DNA of 64,000 nucleotides from Hoplostethus atlanticus (lineage: Eukaryota; Chordata; Actinopteri; Trachichthyiformes; Trachichthyidae), in contig JAXDDX010000015.1 in NCBI GenBank assembly GCA_034670405.1, positions 992,001 to 1,056,000 on the forward strand, read 5' to 3'. Positions 11,411 to 23,534 of the stretch are shown piece by piece. The position numbers and the translations under genes were made by a program. Every line of letters begins with the position of its first letter. Positions within the stretch are counted from its first letter, which is position 1. The notes below the pieces were generated by a model, which saw only the letters and a list, made by a program, of their open reading frames with translations, had not been told where the DNA came from and made no database searches.

Positions 11411-12216
11411 TACAGTTATCAATCATCGATAAAAATATGATGGTTATGTAATGTAATATGATCGGAACAAAAGCGCATGAAATACAGACTAACAGATTAA
11501 AAAGGACTAAAGGGATTTAACGGAGAGGAGGACATAGTGAGCCTACGTAATCTGCCCATTGTAGCCTAACCTGGCCGGCACCAGCCTGAGGCCTCTGTGA
11601 AGACAAGAAAAGCCCTATAGTGTGGGCCATGTAGTTCTGTGTATCCAGGTTAGTTCAGTAGAAGAGGTCAGTATCCATGGTCAGCCAGGGCCCCTATAGA
11701 TTGGTGTATGTAATGCATGCCATATGAGTCAGTGTCCTCAGTGGTCCTCAGTCGGGCGGAATAGACTAGTGTAGATAGATCTGGTGCCAGCCGGGGAAGG
11801 GCTGGGCAGGTATCAGTATCCACCAGGGACCAGCACCTACGCAGTAGCAGTAATAGTAGCAGTAATTGTTGTAGTAGTATGGACAACTATTGTTTAAAAC
11901 TGTACAAATGGACAGGCCTACTACTCAAAGTCTTCAAATAGCAAATATTGTTTTGCTTGTTCTCATCTGCAGCTAACTCAATAGAATTGGTTACACACAC
12001 ATGCAACACTTAAGGACCGGGCGCACTGGACGCACCTACATTTATCCTAGATTAAAATCCAAACCGCTGGTTGCTTGTACAACACAATATTTTCAGCAAT
12101 GGCAGCGATTGCATGAACCAGCTGTGTTTTAGAAAAATCAAGTTTGGTAGTAGAGGTGGTTTGGACGTGCCACTTGACGCTTTTGGTGTACGTTCAAGCA
12201 ATTGAAAACAATTAGT

Positions 12217-12240
12217 TTGAGGGGGATACGTCCCCCTCAA
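12217..12240. repeat. Short perfect hairpin, 10-base arms
   Basis: TTGAGGGGGA at 12217-12226 is the exact reverse complement of TCCCCCTCAA at 12231-12240, with a 4-base loop. It lacks the T run of a Pol III or bacterial terminator. The context resembles a fish repeat tail that I recall only loosely. Confidence 0.7.
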
Positions 12241-13859
12241 TATTTAGAACACGTGTATTTGCCGCCCCCCCCCCCCCAATAAAAACATGAAAGACACAAA
12301 AGAGGACAGAAGAGTAAATCATGCCTATATGTGTGTTGACTGAGCAGGGATAATATGAAATGAGAAAAGTTGATCTACAGGAGAATAAATATTTGAAAGC
12401 AATACAGAACGCCTGACAGCCTTACTGCATTATATTCCATTATATTTTGAATTGTCACCTGGTGCCTGTTTTCCTTTACATAAATAAAGACATTTCCACC
12501 ATAAACTGATTCAGAAAAGGAACAAATTGGTTCCTCAATGTTCAAACGAAACCTATGCCACTGACTACATTTGATTATGGTACTAGACTTAGTGGTTATT
12601 GTCCCATTCTCGCCCTGCATGTATTTATGTAGCTAGCTGTTAATTATTCCTCTCTTTCTTTCTCTCCAGGTGGTAATTATTTATTTCTAGGAGTTGGCCA
12701 ACATGTTGCTGCAAGAACAGGTTTCACCTTTTCATTCTGCACAGCATATATCACATCTGGTTCCAACTAAAAAAAAAAACATCTTCATTTAAAAGAAACA
12801 AATAAATAAAAAACTTTAAAAAATATATTACTTTACTTGGTTGATTGTTTTTTTGTCGTCGTCATCATCATCCGCTAACAGAATTAAATTTCCCTAACAT
12901 AATTAAATTCTGTAATAAATTAAAAAGCATGGCCGACAATTAGGCATAGAAGCTAAATCTAAAACAATAACATCAGGGGAGCATTCAGCGGATAGTTTGG
13001 TCACCTGCAACTAATAATTGATCACATTGACCAAATAATAATATCATGTCAGTAATCAGCCATTGCTCATCTTTGTCCCCAGGCGATATAATCAGGCTTG
13101 GAAGTTTAGTATTGCCATACTTAGTGTTTAGTGAATAACTGCCAAAAAGTGTTACTGCAATTTTTTTTATTTCCAATGTTGGTTCTGACATAGAAAATGA
13201 AACAAATGCATTTGTTCTTGTTTGTCATGGCTGAACCAAAGCAAAATTTGTTGACACGCTGATTTGTTACACATCAACATTGGTCTGCCATTAGATGGGC
13301 TTTAGTGAAAAATGTGAACATTGTTCTCTTTATCCCAACTGGGGCACTTGCTCATTGTGTCATTTTGGGTCTGTTTTTGGACATAAGAACATGCTCTTTT
13401 GTCTACCTGCCTCCAGAGTTAATATTAGGTGTTCTGCATGACTAGCTGTTTTCATAGGCAAATGGAATATCATTACGGGTGCAACAATGGGTCCCTCTCA
13501 CCGTGCTTGGTTTTTGCTCAGCATACAATTGTTCCTCCAAGCACTGTTCAATGCAGCCGCGATGTTAAAGCGGCACCCCCGGCGTATTCCAAATTAGTGC
13601 GCTGGAAACTTCAGCACCACATGGGCTGCTGTGAGCCTCGGCCTGGATAGGAGCCATCCCACTCTAACATGATTACCGAGGGGGCCCTCGTTGGCATCGC
13701 CCGCTATGCCGCCTTTGCGCATCCCTATCAACCCTTCCCCACAAGCCCATGTCACCTTACCCTTTCTGCTGCAACCCCCTCATTCAGCCTCCAACCTATC
13801 TGATGCCCCGTGGCACTGACTTACATCCCCGGGACTTGTCAGAATCTCCTCTGAAGAGG

Positions 13860-14090
13860 ATTAAAAAAAATAATAAAATCTCTATCCCTCTCTGCAGTTA
13901 ATTACATCGGAGCCAACCTATTCATGTAATTATTTGTATGCTGCCCACACGGCCCAATTTGCACAGAGACAAGGGCCCAGGGCCCCCTCCAGGAGACGTT
14001 AGATGTAATGCGCTGATTGTTCATCAGGTTCTCGGGGGCTCAAGACGGATTGAAGAGACATTTCATCCTTGGATGACCAAATGAGCGTTA
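13860..14090. promoter_or_regulatory. Candidate conserved noncoding element
   Basis: This non-repetitive stretch contains GCAGTTAATTACATC and CATGTAATTATTTGTATGC, two homeodomain-type TAATTA cores about 30 bases apart. GC-rich sequence with retained CpGs follows. It has no open frame or mobile-element signature. The motif pattern is consistent with a developmental enhancer, but this is inference only. Confidence 0.22.
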
Positions 14091-14552
14091 TCCGTCGTGG
14101 ATCCAGTAATGAATTCCGACGCTGCAGTGCAGTGACAAATGTGTGCAGGGGGGCTGTTTTACAAGAATGATTCATTTATTACAAGTAGATAACATCCAGG
14201 CTTAAATGATAGAGGGACCCTCGCAACCTATGCATGAAACGTGAAAACGCAAACATACAACAGGAAGTAGGATAGGATTCCCCCAATAACTGTCCATTTG
14301 TCTTGGATAATACTTCTGTATGACGGTCACGCAAACCTGCCAACCTGCACGCATTTTGTGTACCAACCACGCAATTCTTGGTCAAAATACGCAGGTACGA
14401 AATGCCAGCTGGAACTACGCAAATAAAAAAATAAAAAAATAATATATAATAATGTAATTACAGAAAACAATCAATCAATACAAAACAATACCGTACATGT
14501 ATTCGGTATTTAAATTACATCCCTCTTGTGCTTCTGTAACGTTAGCCCCTCC

Positions 14553-15205
14553 CTAGTCTCGGAAACCCGACTCGAGCGAGTTCTGCTGAGTTCTCGCATA
14601 CAGGCTGGGCACGAGACTAGCCCCTCCCCTCCCCAAATCTTATCACTCACAAACATCCACTGATGCGGTAAGTTACCGCATCACGTTACCGTAACAGTTA
14701 CTTTGTCATCGACCGAGGCGTACGTTGCATTGCATTGCTGAGGTAAAATGGGAAGTGGGGGAGTAATAATCAAGCACAAAAATATTTAAAATGTGACCGT
14801 AATGTTAACATCATATGAAACATTGCTAAACATGTTCGGTAACTTTGTTGTTCGCTAGTTAGTCGTAGCTCGCATACGACGTGATTAGCCTCGTTACGAG
14901 ACTTAAGGCTACGGTGTGATAAACTGATAACGTAGCAAATAATTCCTATTATTGCAGCCAGTCACCCGACCAGCCTTGCAGGTAGAGATGCTAGTCATCA
15001 TGATGTCCGATGACGACGAGGATACTGACACTGAGAGAGAGAGCAGCAGACCTAACGTTACTAAAAAGAAGCGAGTGCATGCGCCCCAGAAGTTCCTCGC
15101 TAAATATCAGGAGCAATGGCCGTGTCTCCGCCCGTGTCTGGTCACGGGACAACATCAGTGGGACTAAAACCGTGAGGGCCCGCCTTCTATCTTGAACCAA
15201 CTCCT
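14553..15205 (+). mobile_element. Possible DNA-transposon remnant with a short protein-like frame
   Basis: The block has several transposon-like traits. CTAGTCTCG (about 14555) and CGAGACTAG (about 14610) are inverted copies. A 23-base perfect palindrome lies at 14661-14683, and CpG is elevated compared with the flanks. A 71-codon frame at 14952-15167 has an acidic segment (SDDDEDTDTE), a basic segment (KKKR) and KFLAKYQEQWPCL. This resembles the N-terminal lead-in of BED or hAT-type zinc-finger proteins in fish, but no cysteine-histidine finger follows before the stop. A splice-acceptor-like TTCCTATTATTGCAG precedes it. The Tc1 derivative begins about 120 bases downstream, so the element may have been cut short. 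Family assignment is weak. Confidence 0.3.
14661..14683. repeat. Perfect palindrome, 11-base arms
   Basis: TGATGCGGTAA (14661-14671) and TTACCGCATCA (14673-14683) are exact reverse complements around a single G. It is followed by CGTTACCGTAAC, itself partly palindromic. Its position inside CpG-rich, transposon-like sequence suggests a subterminal hairpin of a mobile element, but it could also be an unrelated protein-binding site. Confidence 0.85.
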
Positions 15206-15321
15206 TTTATTAGGGAAGAGAGATTCAGGGTCGCTCCATCACGTGGAACACCAGAGCATCGGGGGACTTTCATTCCAGTGTCAATTATGAGCACGGGACA
15301 GCAACCCCTCGTGCACAAGTA

Positions 15322-15780
15322 CATCACCACTTTATTAGGTACTCCTGCTCGTTAACGCAAACAGCCAATCACGTGGCTGCAACTCAATATATAAAGCGTG
15401 TACACATGGTGAAGTGGTTTAGCGTTTTGTTGGACCAAACATTAGATTGGGGAAGATGCTGATGCTGAAGATGCTGACTTTGGCCGTGGTGTGACTGTTG
15501 ATGCCAGACGTGAACCCTCCTGGGGTTTTCACCACTACAGTCTCTATAGAGTTCACAGAGAATGGCGCGATGAACTAAAAACACCTTGTTAATGAGAGAG
15601 GTCAGAGGAGAATGGCCAGACTGGTTCAAGCTAACATAAAGGCCACAGATGCTCCAATAACAGCTCTTTACAACAGTGGTGTTGAATGCATGCCACCAAG
15701 AATTCAGGCTGTTCTGCAAATGGGGGTCCTACCTACACACCTAGACAGGTGTACCTAATAAAGTGGCCGATGGCCGGTGG
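15322..15780 (+). mobile_element. Tc1-like transposon, non-autonomous internal-deletion derivative
   Basis: Terminal inverted repeats are clear: CCACTTTATTAGGTAC (about 15327-15342) at the left and GTACCTAATAAAGTGG (15751-15766) at the right. These ends, followed by CTCGTTAACGCAAACAGCCA and AATCACGTGGCTGCAACTCA, identify a Tc1/mariner family that I know as widespread in fish. The interior keeps decayed pieces of the transposase: an N-terminal start GGGGAAGATGCTG, the helix-turn-helix region ending in TTCACAGAGAATGG, and GGTCAGAGGAGAATGGCCAG. It then jumps directly to the C-terminal end GCATGCCACCAAGAATTCAG. Most of the catalytic domain is missing, and stops break the frame. At about 450 bases against roughly 1.2-1.5 kb for full elements, it could move only with transposase supplied from elsewhere. 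Confidence 0.93.
15400..15720 (+). pseudogene. Broken Tc1 transposase, N- and C-terminal ends fused by deletion
   Basis: Within the element above, sequence matching the start of a Tc1 transposase (DNA-binding domain) is followed without a gap by its last residues. The DDE catalytic region is deleted, and in-frame stops and small indels occur in the remaining part. No protein function is expected. Confidence 0.8.
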
Positions 15781-16660
15781 CAATGATTGTCCTCGGTCTA
15801 TTAACACTTAAAACGCTCAATTGGATGCACACTGCTGGGCAAAGTATTTGAGGTTGTTACTCATTAAAAAAAGTACGAGATTACTCATGACTCAGCATTT
15901 CCAACGTAATATTGCAACTAGTTATTACTCCCTGGGAGCAGTAATTCGTTGTGTTATCTCGTTTCTTCCTTTTTTCCGTTACACTCCCAAAATCGACGAC
16001 TGCATCCTCACTTACCTGCAGAAATCAGTTAATTTCCCTCTCCTAAGTAAGTTCAATGAGGAAGGCTACCTCCTCCCTCATTCATAATTCCGTCAGCTGG
16101 AGCCAAACACGCCCCCCAGCTCTGCATCGTCCAACCACCCTAGCCCATGCTCCTTTCTCCTCCCCTTTCATGCTCTCCAGAAACCAATCACTAACCATTT
16201 CCCTCAGCTGCTTCCATGTTTCTGTCATTTCAGCTGCCTAAACCACACCAGTCTGATGCATCACGACTCCATCAGATATCCAGAAGGGTCAGATCTTCAA
16301 CCCGGGGAGGTTCTCCTGTCACCTACCTGCCCCCAGGGAGCTTCAACCTAGCGCTTGATACCTCTTGGAGTCTACACCAAACCTCTGCTGACGCACATTC
16401 TCTCATGTTAATAAATTGTTTTAATCGTAATCCTAGCCTCTCGTGATTGAAATACAGTTTTCTTCCATTTCTCTCGAGTATTTATGAGGAAGATGAATCT
16501 GGATGTGGGATTTAGTTTTTAGGTAATTCAATCTGATATTTAGAGATGGAGGTAACAAAAGCCGCAACCGTAATATTATATCCGAAAATTTCAATTTGTT
16601 ACACTACTTGTTACCGGGGAAGATTACACCAGCCAACGTCGGAGGGGGGAAAAAAGCAGC
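15781..16660. other. Probable repeat-rich sequence, unclassified
   Basis: The stretches GTTACTCATTAAAAAAAGTA (about 15853) and TTACACTACTTGTTACCGGG (about 16598) resemble the TTACT-rich motif common in fish transposable elements. Between them, about 16385-16465 has an element-end look (AATAAATTGTTTTAATCGTA then CCTCTCGTGATTGAAATACA). I suspect one repeat interrupted by another, but cannot define borders or family. Confidence 0.3.
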
Positions 16661-16999
16661 TTTTAAAGGAGGACTAGTGTGTACAATGTTTTTCTTCTAA
16701 CATGAATTGATCCGTCTGATAAAATATGGATAATCCACTTTATTGTGCTGATGAGCCCCATAAAACCGGGAACTCTAATTGAAAGAGGCAGAAACCTTGA
16801 AGATGAGTATGGAGAAATTGAAGATGAGGCCTGCGATAAATCAATAACGTATGATGGCGTGGCGCGGCGAGGAATGATTGCTTTACATCTCATTGCCTCG
16901 CAACCCGTGCGTGCACACACATACATACACACACACAGCTGTGTTTTGTGGAATAGGGACAGTAGCTAATGAGCCAAACAAATTGTCAATTCCCATTTG

Positions 17000-17012
17000 C
17001 CCCCCCCCCCCC
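17000..17012 (+). repeat. Poly-C tract, 13 bases
   Basis: An uninterrupted run of 13 cytosines followed by CCAA-type repeats, read directly. Confidence 0.95.
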
Positions 17013-18056
17013 AACCCAACCCATCCCACACCTCTTTTGATAGAAAGCCAATAGCAGCTACAAAGAAACAATGGGTCATTGTTGGCCTTGTTCTGTGCTC
17101 CAACTCACTGACCAAACATCTCTCTGCTGGTTGCTGAGGCATTCTGGACAGACCACCAACCACAGCCACTCAGGAATTTTTGGTGTGGCGGTATAAAAAA
17201 AAGAAGAGCCAACATGCACACAAAAACACCGCCGAGAGCAGTCAGAGCAACATGCACTGTGGGGTAATAACACATCTGCATCAACAAGACGACATCTGAC
17301 TGAATTAGCATTCATAAATCGTGCCGTTTTTCCCATACGGGAATGCATACGTGCCTCTCGTCCCGTGGCGGACGCCGTAATAAAGGCGGAGGAAATATTC
17401 CGAGAGCCTCGCGACGAATGCCAAAGCAACTCGACAAGGACTGTGCTCATTCTCTGAGGACCCTCATGCAGCCTCCCCCGGCCCCCCCCAGGTTAGGACT
17501 CACATGCAGCACAGCAGCACCCAGTTTTTTCTTTTTGCAAACACATCCTTGGTTGGATGGAGCCTGGGAAAGCATTAAAAACAGGAGACCTCTGTCACGG
17601 CGGACGCCTAATCAAGATCGGCAAAGTTACTTGTACTCTATACAAACAAGCACCGTATACCCACCGTATACAGGAGTGGGAGTGAGGAGAGCCATTATGT
17701 AATCTCAGTCTAGTGAGCAGACATAGCCTTGCCATTTGAGTGACAATGATTTCTCCCACTTGTTTCTATTTTAATGAGGAGGCAGCGAGCGAACGCGGGG
17801 GGGGCTGGCAGCCCACTTGGAGCACGGTTGTCTGTCAAGGGAAGGCCATCACGACGTGGCACAGACCGGTTCTCAGACGAGGAGGTATACGCACGCATGC
17901 GCGTTTTATTTGTGCGAATGCGTGGGTACATGTTTGCGCTTCTGTCTGGTCGGTAATGAGTCCACGCTTCGGTTTAAGTACTGTAACGTCGGGGGATGTT
18001 TATTTAGACAAATTACTAATGGAGATAATCAAAGAAAAAGGATGTACTTGCAGAAA

Positions 18057-18076
18057 TGTGTGTGTGTGTGTGTGTG
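18057..18076 (+). repeat. TG microsatellite
   Basis: A perfect (TG)10 run, read directly from the sequence. Confidence 0.95.
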
Positions 18077-21000
18077 AAGGAGTGCTACACTACACCTGAA
18101 GCAAATCGCATCTTTGGCTGCAGCTGGATAGACAGGAATTGCAGGATCGCAGCCCTTACATCTCCATTGTTGTTTACAGCAACAGCCACCCTGCAGGTTT
18201 TGGGGTTCAATTTGTCTTCAATTGAATCAATTCAAAATGAAAAGCTTAAATAAAAGAGCATTCATTATGAGCACGTTAATTTTCTGATCGGTCGTGTGCA
18301 ACGTGCTCACGCGAGAGTTTTTACACCCTGCAAAGAATGCCTCCCTGCATTTCCTGAATGGAAAGCGAATCGAACCCAACCCCGCCAGCCTGTCAACTCA
18401 TCAGTGCTATCACGCTTTGCGAGGTGGTGGCAGAGCCCTGATTTAAATCCCAACAGACACCCGTATGTCAGTCGGATCTGCCACCACCTCATCAGTCACC
18501 ACCCGGGAGGCTAATTTGGTTTATTCAAATGCGATCGTGGCTCGTCACGAAAGCTAACAAGTAGCTAAAGTCCTGCCCGGGTATTCTCACCCTTATAAAC
18601 AATCACGAGCAGAGCTGACGATGCGGCCCCAGAGTAATGCTGTAACTTAACTGCCAAAGAGCGTCGCTGGGCGGGCCTCATCGTTGTTTATGCGCAATTC
18701 CCATCATCATCATTGGCATCAAGTTGTACGATATGTCTGCGGACAGTTGGAACCCCCTCAGGCAGTGGCGGTTCAGACAAAGTGATGAAGGGGTGCAGAA
18801 TGCCGTCAACTTGGGAGACGGTGAGAAAAAAACAGCGAGGAGGGGGAGCGCGGAAACAAGAAAAGAAAGAGGTGCGACTGCTCGTCCGGGGCAGGCGTAA
18901 CAGCTCTCTTCTGTCTCTTTTGTCTTGGTGTTAATCTGCATTCCGAAAGACGCTCCGGTGAAGTGCATCTAATGCAAATGAGCATGTGGGAAAGACACTG
19001 GGGCCACCGCCGCGCATTCTTTTTCCTGAAATGCAATCAAAAAGTAGCCTTGAATTGTGCTCCCTATTCATTTAGCCTGCTTCACTGCTTTTTTTCATTA
19101 AGAGCATCTGCTTTTTTTTTCGCCTCCTTCCCCAGTCATTGTCTTCCTTGTTTTCCTACACACTGTGCACGGGCGGACAAAGATGTTGCCTCACACCGGG
19201 GCACAACATCAAACGCCAAACTCAGCTCGCAGGATGGGAGCTGTGTACTAAAGAGCGGCGTAACCTCTATTCCCCCTTATGCTTGGATCTCTGAAAGAAT
19301 AAGAATAGAAAGTAAGGCTCGAAATATCCGAATATCTCACTCAAACAGTTGCATGTGCAATGAATGAAGCCCTCGAACAGATGTCATGTTTTTTTAAGGT
19401 GCCATGTGTAGCATTTTAACATCAGTAAATCATCACCACATTCATTTTGAGGCAAGGCAAATCTGCTGTATTGCTTTGCAGCACAAATGCGGATTGCTTT
19501 ATGGCACAAAATGAACTGCTTTACTTTGCAAGTAATGCATAACTTTTCAGTTCCACCATTGCATAGTTTGGACGTCATGTTAGCTTACCTAGTCTACAAA
19601 CAGTGTCAATTCAAACACCAGACAGGGGGAGTGGCAGCAACAGGAAGTAACAGTTTATTGGAAACTTTTTAATAGTGGTTCTCTCAGCCGAGGGACAACG
19701 GCCATGCTCTGAAGCTGCAGTAACTTGCAAAACTTGGAAATAGCGAAGGAGCTTTTTCTCAGAACTTTTTGACCTCTCCTCGAGGGTCAGTGTCAATTGT
19801 GATAGTTTCCATCCTTCACACTTCAGACTGTCATGTGTAAAAAAAAAAAAAAGCCTTTAAAGCATCAGCATCCTATCTGCCCTCACCTGTCAGATGAGAG
19901 GACTCGGGTCTTTGGGAGCCGGTGGTCGCCTCAAGGTTCCAGTCCAAACCCATCAATCGCCGGTCCTCCTCCGTAGCGGAGTGCGATTCAGGATGGGCAG
20001 TTGTGGGAGTGCGTAGCTTTGCACGCAGGCTTGATTTATGCCGCCGTTCTGGCAAGTGTCGAAGATACTGACAATGAGATTTACAAAGACAAAGGGGGGG
20101 TGGGGAGCCTCTGGGCAAATGCTGTAGACAAATGCAAAGGGGGGTTGCTTAGAACAGGGTAGAGGCAGGCCAGTGAATTATGCTGATGAAAAATGTTGAT
20201 TTCAAAATGTGACCGACTTAGAGCTCTACTCAAGGGCGCAGGATGGCATTGACTTGTTTTTTTTCCCTTTGAGTCTTATTTTGTTAAGAGTGCAACATCA
20301 ACAAGAAGTTGATCTCATGACTCATGTAAAAAAAAAAAAATGGTTTCTGGAAAGCTGAAGGTGCAGAAACTGATTGTTAGACATATTTCTTTAGCTAAGA
20401 AAGGAAATTTTGACTTTGACTTGAAACTTTTGATCGCAGAGCAACATTACGCCACACTTGTCATTTAGTGACTGTACTATACATACGACTTCACTTGGTG
20501 TAGATTACAGTTACGCAATACCTTCATTGCTCATAATTGTGGATGTGCAGTTATTGTGCCTATTCTGAGTTATATCTTTCACACATACAACCTGTCATTT
20601 CCAAGGAAAAAGAAATGCATGTTCTTTTCAATAGCACAAATTTGGCCTATTCATCTCATGCACAGGCAAGTGAGGTCTGAAATAGAAAATGTACTAAATT
20701 GCAGTTATGCATTCATCTGGAATAATAGGAATGAGGGAGAACATAATTAAGACGTAATTATCATCCTGAAATTGAACGCAAAGCCTTAAAGCAAAAAAAA
20801 ATCCACCGTGAATTAAGATTTTTTTTTGTCTTCTTATCCCTGTGATCTTGGACAGTCCGGTCTAAATTCGTAACAAGCCCCTTCCTCAGAGCTCGAAGCA
20901 TGCTGAGCGAAGGCCCGAGATGTCTGGGATGACATTTACAGCCACTTTCTAAAGGTGCCGTATTGATAATGCATGAGAGGTTTTACTTTATGGGCAGCGT

Positions 21001-21426
21001 GACAGCACCCAGGGCGATTTCATAGCGATAAAGGTGCAGGTTTTCAAAATTCAGAAGCTTTAGCGCTGTGTGCGGGGGAGAAAAAAAAAGAAGTGTGTGT
21101 GGAGGAGCTTAGGTGGCTTAAGATTTGGTCTGATTCAAGAACAAGTTGCTACTTTGTTGCATTTTTCATTAGGTCCGGTTAGTGTTCACATGGTCCTGTG
21201 TTAAGCGACCCAACATTTGTAAACAAATGACACGCGGTCGTGCAGGTCGTTCATCTATTGGACAGAACATTTCCGAGGGAAAATCACTTTCTGTCACAAA
21301 ATCACAATGGAGCAACAGCATCGTATTGCGATAATAGCTTTCATTATTATGATTTGGTGTTCCAACCAAATAAGAACCGTGGAAGCACGGTATGAGCACA
21401 TCTCGAGACGTGCGAACAATGTAGGC

Positions 21427-21875
21427 TTATTGGCGCAGTGGCGCAGTGCTTGCACTGCTGCCTCACAGCAAGAAGGTCCTGGGTTCGATTCCCGCCTGGG
21501 GCGCTGTTGAGTCTGGGGTGCCCAGGTGGGTTATCTCCCGGGCCTTTCTGTGTGGAGTTTGCATGTTCTCTCCGTGCTCACGTGGGTCTCCTCCTGTAAA
21601 AAGAACCCTATCTAAAAACATGCAACATCCAGTCCTGTTCCTGACGACAACAGCGACGTACATCTGGAATTGGTCCCCGGGCGCTGGTGTTGGCGGCTGC
21701 CCACTGCTCCCTGGCTGTCCTGGGAGGAAGGTCGGCGGGGATGGGTTAAAAGCAGTACTCTCATTCAACTCGGACACTCTACCCTGCATGTGTGTGTTGT
21801 GTTGTGTTTGGCGGCCACTTCGCCCCTGCATGTGTTCGACGTTGCGAATAAAGACTTCTTCTTCTTCTTCTTCTT
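21427..21875 (+). mobile_element. tRNA-derived SINE with TTC-repeat tail
   Basis: The head TTGGCGCAGTGGCGCAGTGC carries a box A. It is followed by GCCTCACAGCAAGAAGGTCC and the perfect box B GGTTCGATTCC (about 21482-21492). The body contains TGTGTGGAGTTTGCATGTTC, a core segment that I recall as shared by many fish SINEs. Next comes GGAATTGGTCCCCGGGCGCT, and the 3' end AATAAAGACTTC runs into a (TTC)n tail at about 21855-21875. The order matches a full-length fish tRNA-type SINE with internal Pol III promoter elements. The copy differs from the recalled consensus in the middle, where the region after TGTTCTC is rearranged. I could not define target-site duplications. An ORF of 178 codons covering it is a by-product of the SINE. 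Confidence 0.88.
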
Positions 21876-22331
21876 GCTTCACACAATTCAGAGGAGACGT
21901 AAAAGAAGAAAGAAGAAGGCAGGCCCTAATGGACGCCTACGATATGTTCTCCGTGTACTTATATTACACAGAAGATGAGTGAGGTATGTATTTAACGTTA
22001 CATGAATTAAACTGCAAAAAGATAAACTAGCCAGTGTTTCCCCTACCATTGTATTGGAACCCACACCCCCTGAACGAATTACAGTCCCACCTGAACGAAT
22101 CTGCCGGTGCACTCACATTCATTAATATTCACTCAACAACCTAAAATAGGCTACTCGTCTGCAACCCCCACGTTGGCGATTGCTGCGGAGAAAAGTGAAA
22201 GTAAACGCTCTAAACTAACCCTAAACTCTAATAATTTCTTCCCTTGCGCAGCTGTCTCTGACAAGTGTCAACATCCGTTTTCAACCCACAATGCACTGTA
22301 TTTTGGTTTGCTTCCTATATTAGGTCCTATG

Positions 22332-22551
22332 TTAAGTCCTATTGTGTTCTCACATGTAACGAACCGAACCGTGGTTCACTTGGAACCGGACCGAGTCCCG
22401 ACTTTTCAGGAGGACCATGGTTCGATTGTTTGGTCCGCACCAGAGTTCGAATGTGTGTTCTCACCTCTCCAAACGTACTGGACTAACGGAGTAAACGCAC
22501 CATGGTTCGATTAAAACGGACCAAATAGGGTAGGTGTGAAAGCACCCTTAA
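22332..22551 (+). mobile_element. PiggyBac-like miniature element (MITE), degenerate left end
   Basis: The right end reads GGTGTGAAAGCACCC immediately followed by TTAA (22548-22551), the target sequence used by piggyBac-type transposons. I recall this end from a common fish element. The interior has repeated GGTTCG/GGACCG motifs (ACCGTGGTTCACTTGGAACC, CACCATGGTTCGATTAAAAC, ACGGACCAAATAGGG) and two copies of TGTGTTCTCAC. The left end is inferred at the TTAA of 22332-22335, because the sequence after it (TTAAGTCCTATTGTGTTCTC) is a weak match to the inverted right end. No coding capacity is present. Confidence 0.6.
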
Positions 22552-23511
22552 AGAAACATTTGAGGCACCAAAGCAACTCCTATATAACAGGTGTCTTGTG
22601 AGAAGAGGCAGCAGTACAAGTTCACAAAGGGATGATGGAGTGCGTTTTGTGATATCAGGGGTGTAAGTGAATATCCCTTATACTGAGGAAAGGAAAAGTT
22701 TCACCTGTCTGATTTTAAAGGTTTACCCTTAAAAGCAGCATTAACAGATAGCTCCCATTAAACCAAACGAGGACAAGGATATTATCCAAGGGTATTAGCT
22801 CTTGTTCAGTCATTCTTTTAAAAGGAACTATTCATTCTGACTAGCAAAAAAAAAAGGAGGTCAGATATAATTCAGTCTAGGTCATGTAAAAACTTTGTGC
22901 AATACTGCCAGAAATGAATATTCCTCTTTTTTCCCAGCTTATTAAACGAGACGCAGACCTTTTTCCTTTATTTCCCTTTAATATCTAGCAAAAAACACAC
23001 ACACATTGTCAGGGATTGAAATGCAAATTGTTAGGGGGGAAATGAAAATTGTTGGTTAGGGTGGGATAAAATAATATCGCATCCCTGCGGGTGGCAAGGC
23101 GGACCGGAAAGTTTAAACAAGCCAAGTTGTTTTTGTGGAATTTATAGAAACAGCGAGAGCGGGGAGATGGGAAACGGAGCCCAAATAATGAGTTAAAATA
23201 GCATTTCTGTGTCCTCCGTTTACCAGCGAATTCACATGCCGCCCACGCAGCCTTTAGCGCTGACATTCTGCTGTAATTTTGATTTTAATGTGCGTCAAAA
23301 AAAAAACTAAAATGAAGAAGGGAGAAGTAACACACAGATTGGAGGTGAAGGTGTGCCAAAAAGGGTGCTTTACCTTTACTTGTCACCTTCCAACTTCCTG
23401 TTAACCTCAATGCACCGTGGGCCAACATTGTAGCGATTCAACCAGAGGAGAGAGGTAAAACACAACCCCATTTTTGTGCATTAGATCGGGGTCTGCGGGT
23501 TGCAGATGTTT

Positions 23512-23534
23512 GGGGGGGGGGGGGGGGGGGGGGG
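23512..23534 (+). repeat. Poly-G tract, 23 bases
   Basis: The longest G homopolymer in the window, uninterrupted. It can form G-quadruplex structures and its true length may be uncertain. Confidence 0.97.

Larger units (their letters stand above)
11411..14530. other. Unique noncoding sequence, several simple repeats
   Basis: No gene is supported. The stretch holds a degenerate AGT/AGC trinucleotide patch (about 11840-11878), a 10-base-arm hairpin (12217-12240), a 13-base C run (12265-12277) and an A-rich region near 12770-12830. The part at 13860-14090 is a candidate conserved noncoding element and is listed separately. Confidence 0.5.
16661..21425. other. Noncoding sequence with microsatellites and C tract
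   Basis: No gene is supported. The stretch contains a CA-rich repeat at about 16915-16938, a 13-base C run at 17000-17012, a TG repeat at 18057-18076, and a degenerate tandem of about 27 bases near 19455-19530 (GCACAAATGCGGATTGCTTT-like). An octamer ATGCAAAT (18972-18979) lies in an otherwise unique stretch. Several frames over 100 codons overlap the simple repeats and match no family. Confidence 0.5.

Noticed and set aside
21427-21500. tRNA gene with a perfect B box
   Set aside because: It is continuous with a SINE body and tail, and the anticodon arm does not fold.
21446-21982. 178-codon plus-strand frame
   Set aside because: It lies over the SINE at 21427-21875 and its TTC tail, so the translation is an artefact of the repeat.
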